DNA of 9,089 nt from an uncultured Lysobacteraceae bacterium (GTDB lineage Bacteria; Pseudomonadota; Gammaproteobacteria; Xanthomonadales; Rhodanobacteraceae). Every line of letters begins with the position of its first letter. Within the stretch, counting starts at the first letter, position 1. Below the pieces are notes generated by a model that saw only the letters and a list, made by a program, of their open reading frames with translations, made no database searches and was not told the origin of the DNA. The stretch is from positions 1 through 9,089 of the forward strand of contig CAMLSI010000201.1 in NCBI GenBank assembly GCA_946482585.1, written 5' to 3'. Shown piece after piece: positions 6,246 to 9,089 of the stretch. The translations under genes were made by a program, and so were the position numbers.

Positions 6246-6258
6246 TGGCAGTCTGCCA
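6246..6258. promoter_or_regulatory. Inverted repeat TGGCAG-T-CTGCCA, possible operator
   Basis: A perfect 6+1+6 inverted repeat lies 37 nt before the GTG at 6296. It is flanked by CAA on the left (6241-6243) and TTG on the right (6259-6261), which are also complementary but offset. Its size and position suit a dimeric repressor or activator site, but no regulator can be named. Confidence 0.35.
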
Positions 6259-6295
6259 TTGCGCGTCGAAACCCATCCCCTGCCATGCCATCTCG

Positions 6296-6925
6296 GTGCT
6301 CAGTATCGAGCAGGTGTGGGAGGCCCAGCGCCGCGCCGAGGCGGCGGCGAAGGCGGCGGCCGCGCCGCGGTTGCCGGGCAAGGAAAGCGTGTCGGAACGC
6401 GTCCGCGCCGACCTCGCCGACGTGCTCGCGCGGCTCGGCTTCGTGCGCGCGCCCGGGCGTGACGGTCGCGGTCCGGGCTATGTGTCCACGGCCTATCTGC
6501 GCTCGACCGGCAACAGCTGGCATCAGCTCAGCGTCTCCGTTGGAGAGGATGGCGACACGCAGCGCGCCTTTTCTGTCGAAGGGATTCCGTATTTCGTGCG
6601 TCGCCACGACGACCTCGCGCCTCGCGCGCAGCATCTCGCGCAGCAGATCGAGACGCGGCTCGCGCCGCTGCTCGCGGCCTTCGACGATGCGCAGGCCTTC
6701 GATCGCCTCGTCAATCCGGATCCGGTCGCCGGCTCGCTGTTCCACGAGCGCTACGAGAGCGGCGCGCACCACATCATCGCGGCCTATCTCGCCGACAGTC
6801 CGCGGCTCGAGGCGCTATGCGCGGAGTTATGGGACAACACGCAAAAGCCGACGAATTTCATGGAAGGGATGCGTAAGCACCTGCACACGCGCATCGCGTG
6901 GGTGCGCGCGAATCCGCGCCGCTAG
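6296..6925 (+). CDS. Hypothetical soluble protein
   Basis: No family is recognised. With GTG 6296 the product has 209 residues, no signal peptide and no membrane helix, so it is probably cytoplasmic. It begins with an Ala/Arg/Glu-rich helix ([19 protein letters not shown], 5-23). A mixed alpha/beta region follows: [17 protein letters not shown] (33-49), [21 protein letters not shown] (62-82, split by a TGN turn) and [15 protein letters not shown] (92-106). Helices such as [20 protein letters not shown] (110-129) follow, then [19 protein letters not shown] (149-167) and [13 protein letters not shown] (171-183). The start is uncertain: the frame is open back to 6083 and has an ATG at 6188, but codons before 6296 lose the GC-rich third-position bias and spell Arg/Cys-rich sequence. 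GTG 6296 has no clear Shine-Dalgarno, and GTG 6314 is another option. The TAG stop overlaps the rnfB stop from the opposite strand. Confidence 0.65.
   Translation: MLSIEQVWEAQRRAEAAAKAAAAPRLPGKESVSERVRADLADVLARLGFVRAPGRDGRGPGYVSTAYLRSTGNSWHQLSVSVGEDGDTQRAFSVEGIPYFVRRHDDLAPRAQHLAQQIETRLAPLLAAFDDAQAFDRLVNPDPVAGSLFHERYESGAHHIIAAYLADSPRLEALCAELWDNTQKPTNFMEGMRKHLHTRIAWVRANPRR
6922..6925. other. Tail-to-tail stop overlap (CTAG)
   Basis: The palindrome CTAG gives the TAG stop of the + strand gene (6923-6925) and the TAG stop of rnfB read on the - strand (6924-6922). The two genes therefore converge with no intergenic space and no room for an intrinsic terminator between them. Confidence 0.9.
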
Positions 6926-7419
6926 CGCGCGGGCGCGACGAGCGCGATGCAGTCGACGGGACACGGAATGAGGCAAAGTCCGCAGCCGGTACATTCGTCG
7001 GAAAGTATCGAATGCATGACCTGCGGCGCGCCGAGGATCGCATCGACCGGGCAGACCTGGATGCACTTGGTGCAGCCGATGCAGACGGCTTCGTCGATCA
7101 GCGCGACCGTGCGCGGTGCCTCGACGCCATGCTCGGGATTCAGGGGCTTGGGGTCGCGGTCCAGCAGCGCGGCCAGTGCGCGAATGCCGGCGGCGCCGCC
7201 GGGCGGGCATTGATTGATGTCGGCCTCGCCGCTCGCGATAGCCTCTGCATAGGGGCGGCAGCCGCTGTAGTTGCATTGACCGCATTGCGTCTGCGGCAAC
7301 AGCGCGTCGATACGATCGACGAGCGGCGCGACTTCCGGCGTCTCGACCGGAGCGAGCCGCTGCAGCGCGACCGCGAACACGGCGGCGACGGCGAGCACGG
7401 TCAGCGCCAGCGCGATCAT
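6922..7419 (-). CDS. rnfB: RnfB/RsxB-type ferredoxin subunit of ion-translocating electron transport complex
   Basis: The product has 165 residues, somewhat shorter than E. coli RsxB (about 190). An N-terminal membrane helix (residues 2-19) is followed by the RnfB-type 4Fe-4S domain with C46, C49, C54 and C71 ([10 protein letters not shown] ... NQCPPGG). Two ferredoxin 4Fe-4S motifs come next: C113/C116/C119 with C123 ([16 protein letters not shown]), and C143/C146/C149 with C153 ([15 protein letters not shown]). All twelve ligands for three clusters are intact, so it should carry electrons. In Rnf/Rsx complexes RnfB takes electrons from ferredoxin and passes them to the membrane subunits; Rsx also helps reduce SoxR. 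ATG 7419 overlaps the rnfA stop in ATGA, indicating tight coupling. The protein ends soon after the second ferredoxin motif, without the C-terminal tail of many homologues. No rnfC, D, G or E follows; the next gene is convergent. Confidence 0.93.
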   Translation of the reverse strand: MIALALTVLAVAAVFAVALQRLAPVETPEVAPLVDRIDALLPQTQCGQCNYSGCRPYAEAIASGEADINQCPPGGAAGIRALAALLDRDPKPLNPEHGVEAPRTVALIDEAVCIGCTKCIQVCPVDAILGAPQVMHSILSDECTGCGLCLIPCPVDCIALVAPAR

Positions 7420-7970
7420 GCGGGCAGCAGTCCGGCCAGTCCGTGACCCGCGAGGGCGAGCAGGCCCGCGTTGAGCAGCGCGATCGGCACGCCGCGGAAC
7501 GCGCGCGGCAGCGCCGCCGGCTGCAGGCGCCGTTCGAGTCCGCAGAGCACGACGAGCGCGATCGCAAACAGTGCCGCGGTCGCGAAGGCGCGCAGCACGA
7601 GTGCCGTTGCGTCGGGCGCGGCACGCGCGCCCCCGATCACGACGAGCGCGACTGCGTTCGCGCCGACGAGTCGCCAGTCAGTATCGCGAAGTGCCGCACG
7701 CCAGCGCGGCAGCAGTACGGCCGCGAGCACGGTGAGCAGCGCACTGATCGGTATCGCGAGAAATTCGTGCGGATAGAGCGGCGCGAGTGGTTCGAGCGAG
7801 GCGTTCACGGCGGCCGTCGCGACGATCGCCAGCGTCGCGACGAGGGCGCTGACGACGCCATGCAGCGCGGTCGCGCGCAACGCCGGCAACACGGCCGGCG
7901 GCGGCGCGAGCAGCAGGCGATTCGCGAGCGCGACGGCGACGAGGGCCGCAACGAATCCGTCGCCGTTCAC
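7416..7970 (-). CDS. rnfA: Divergent RnfA/RsxA-like membrane subunit lacking the cluster cysteines
   Basis: This 184-residue, six-helix membrane protein is close in length to RnfA (about 193). It is best identified by its C-terminal part: [21 protein letters not shown], then [21 protein letters not shown], which parallels the RnfA region with APFRGNAIALITAGL. Its place between metG and rnfB and the ATGA overlap support the call. RnfA and RnfE together hold an iron-sulfur centre in the membrane through cysteines in the LCP and TTNC motifs. Here the first aligns with VLP (residues 27-29) and the second with GANA (103-106), so both cysteines are missing; the only Cys is C143. The Asn of each motif region seems kept (N17, N105). 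The start is GTG at 7970 with GGAG about 8 nt upstream, 13 nt after metG. It may serve mainly as a membrane partner for RnfB. Confidence 0.75.
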   Translation of the reverse strand: MNGDGFVAALVAVALANRLLLAPPPAVLPALRATALHGVVSALVATLAIVATAAVNASLEPLAPLYPHEFLAIPISALLTVLAAVLLPRWRAALRDTDWRLVGANAVALVVIGGARAAPDATALVLRAFATAALFAIALVVLCGLERRLQPAALPRAFRGVPIALLNAGLLALAGHGLAGLLPA

Positions 7971-7983
7971 GCGTTCGCTCCGT

Positions 7984-9089
7984 TTACTTGACCGGCATGC
8001 CTGCGGTCGCGCCCGCGTCGACCGCGAGCAGGTGCAGGTCGTCGCCGCCGCTGCCGGCCGACAGGATCATGCCTTCCGATACGCCGAAGCGCATCTTGCG
8101 CGGCGCGAGGTTCGCGATGAACACGACCTTGCGGCCGACGAGCTTGTCCGGCTCCGCATAGGCGGCGCGGATGCCCGAGAAGATCTGGCGCTTGCCGAGA
8201 TCGCCCGCGTCGAGTTCGAAGCGCAGCAGCTTGTCGGAACCGTCGACGAATTCGCAGGCGGTGACAAGGCCGATGCGCAGGTCGAGCTTGCCGAAATCGT
8301 CGATGCCGATGACCGGCGCGGCGCCTTCGCTGGCGGCCGGTGCAGCGGCGGCAGGCGCTGCGGGTTTCGGCGCACTCGCGGCTTTCGGCGCGGCGGCCGC
8401 GGTTTCGGTCGCGTTCGGTTGCAGGTCTTCCTTGCTGGCTTCGGTCATGGTCTCGATCTGTTTGGGGTCGACGCGCGTCAGCAGCGGCTGGAATTCGCGC
8501 AGGCAGTGATTGAGCAGCGGGCGTGTGATGTCGTGCCAGCGCTCGAGGGGGGAGGCAAGGAATTGTTCGGCGCGTGCGACGGTCGACGGCAGCACGGGCT
8601 TGAGGCAGGCCGCGAGCACGCGGAACAGGTTCAGGCCCTGCGTGCAGACCGCGAGCAGTTCCGCGTCGGCACCTTCCTGCTTGGCGATGACCCAGGGCTT
8701 GCGGTCGTCGATGTAGCGGTTCGCTTCGTCGGCGAGTGCCATGGTCTGGCGGATCGCGCGGCTGAACTCGCCCGCGTCGTAGGACTGCTGCACTTCGTGC
8801 GCGGTCGTGACGAAGTGCGCGTACATCGCCTCGTCGGCCAGCTCGCTCGAGAGCACGCCGGCGAAGCGCTTGTTGACGAAGCCCGCGCAGCGGCTCGCGA
8901 TGTTGACGAACTTGCCGACGAGATCGGCGTTCACGCGCGCGATGAAGTCCTCGAGGTTCAGATCGAGATCGTCGACGCCGGCGCCGGTCTTGGCCGCGAA
9001 GTAGTAGCGCAGGTATTCCGGATCGAGCCCGGCATCGAGGTAGGTGCGCGCCTGGATGAAGGTGCCGCGCGACTTCGACATCTTCGCGC
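7984..9089 (-). CDS. metG: Methionyl-tRNA synthetase, C-terminal part (5' end outside window)
   Basis: The frame is open from the right edge to TAA at 7984-7986 and encodes about the last 367 residues. At the edge it shows the class I KMSKS loop (KMSKSRGTFI, KMSKS at 9070-9084), which binds ATP during methionine activation. The helical anticodon-binding domain follows, with the typical YLRYYFAAKTGAGVDDLDLN and the Trp-bearing NRYIDDRKPWVIAK. An Ala/Pro/Lys-rich linker (about 8320-8420) joins a C-terminal tRNA-binding domain of the EMAP-II/Trbp111 type (about 7987-8310: DFGKLDLRIGLV, FSGIR, NLAPRKMRFGVSEGM). This is the long dimeric MetRS form found in E. coli. The enzyme charges tRNA-Met for initiation and elongation. 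The N-terminal HIGH motif and zinc knuckle are off-window. rnfA starts 13 nt downstream, so metG and rnfAB are probably co-transcribed. Confidence 0.97.
   Translation of the reverse strand, partial: AKMSKSRGTFIQARTYLDAGLDPEYLRYYFAAKTGAGVDDLDLNLEDFIARVNADLVGKFVNIASRCAGFVNKRFAGVLSSELADEAMYAHFVTTAHEVQQSYDAGEFSRAIRQTMALADEANRYIDDRKPWVIAKQEGADAELLAVCTQGLNLFRVLAACLKPVLPSTVARAEQFLASPLERWHDITRPLLNHCLREFQPLLTRVDPKQIETMTEASKEDLQPNATETAAAAPKAASAPKPAAPAAAAPAASEGAAPVIGIDDFGKLDLRIGLVTACEFVDGSDKLLRFELDAGDLGKRQIFSGIRAAYAEPDKLVGRKVVFIANLAPRKMRFGVSEGMILSAGSGGDDLHLLAVDAGATAGMPVK

Noticed and set aside
6083..6295. Upstream extension of the unknown gene to 6083 or ATG 6188
   Set aside because: Codon use loses the GC-rich third-position pattern, the peptide is Arg/Cys-rich and atypical, and the region contains strong inverted repeats suited to a leader.
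7443..7991. Plus-strand open frame opposite rnfA
   Set aside because: Arg/Glu/Gln-rich shadow of a hydrophobic membrane gene; the minus frame has six helices and an RnfA-like C-terminus.

Overview
This is a high-GC bacterial window with tightly packed genes and a strong preference for G or C at third codon positions. A metG–rnfA–rnfB cluster, an Lnt-type acyltransferase homologue and a bacterial cytochrome b561 point to a gammaproteobacterium, possibly of the Lysobacterales/Nevskiales kind. That placement is an inference from gene content, not a computed assignment.

Layout, left to right. Positions 1-722 (+) hold the C-terminal part of a secreted SGNH/GDSL hydrolase that begins outside the window. 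Then come an N-terminally anchored proline-rich protein of unknown function (745-1464, +) and a large membrane enzyme (1520-4012, +). The large enzyme has all the main parts of apolipoprotein N-acyltransferase plus an unusual C-terminal membrane extension of about 300 residues. After a 99-nt gap comes a coupled pair (+): a di-heme cytochrome b561 (4112-4873) and a membrane-anchored LuxR-type regulator without a receiver domain (4854-5441), overlapping by 20 nt.

Positions 5442-5746 have no convincing gene. They hold a terminator-like hairpin, smaller hairpins and a striking AT-rich patch. A small two-helix membrane protein (5747-6040, -) and an unrecognised soluble protein (6296-6925, +) are divergent. 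The 255 nt between them contains a long two-tier hairpin and a 13-bp inverted repeat.

The right end reads leftwards: metG (partial, from 9089 down to 7984), rnfA (7970-7416) and rnfB (7419-6922), with gaps of 13 nt and -4 nt. rnfB meets the unknown gene tail to tail, and the two stop codons share the palindrome CTAG. No rnfC, D, G or E is present. The RnfA homologue lacks both cysteines expected to hold the intramembrane iron-sulfur centre, so this looks like a reduced RnfAB unit and not a normal Rnf pump.

The points most worth following up are the cysteine-less RnfA/RnfB pair, the extended Lnt-like protein, the b561/membrane-LuxR couple and the structured DNA/RNA at 6084-6139. I saw no mobile element, CRISPR array, rRNA or tRNA.
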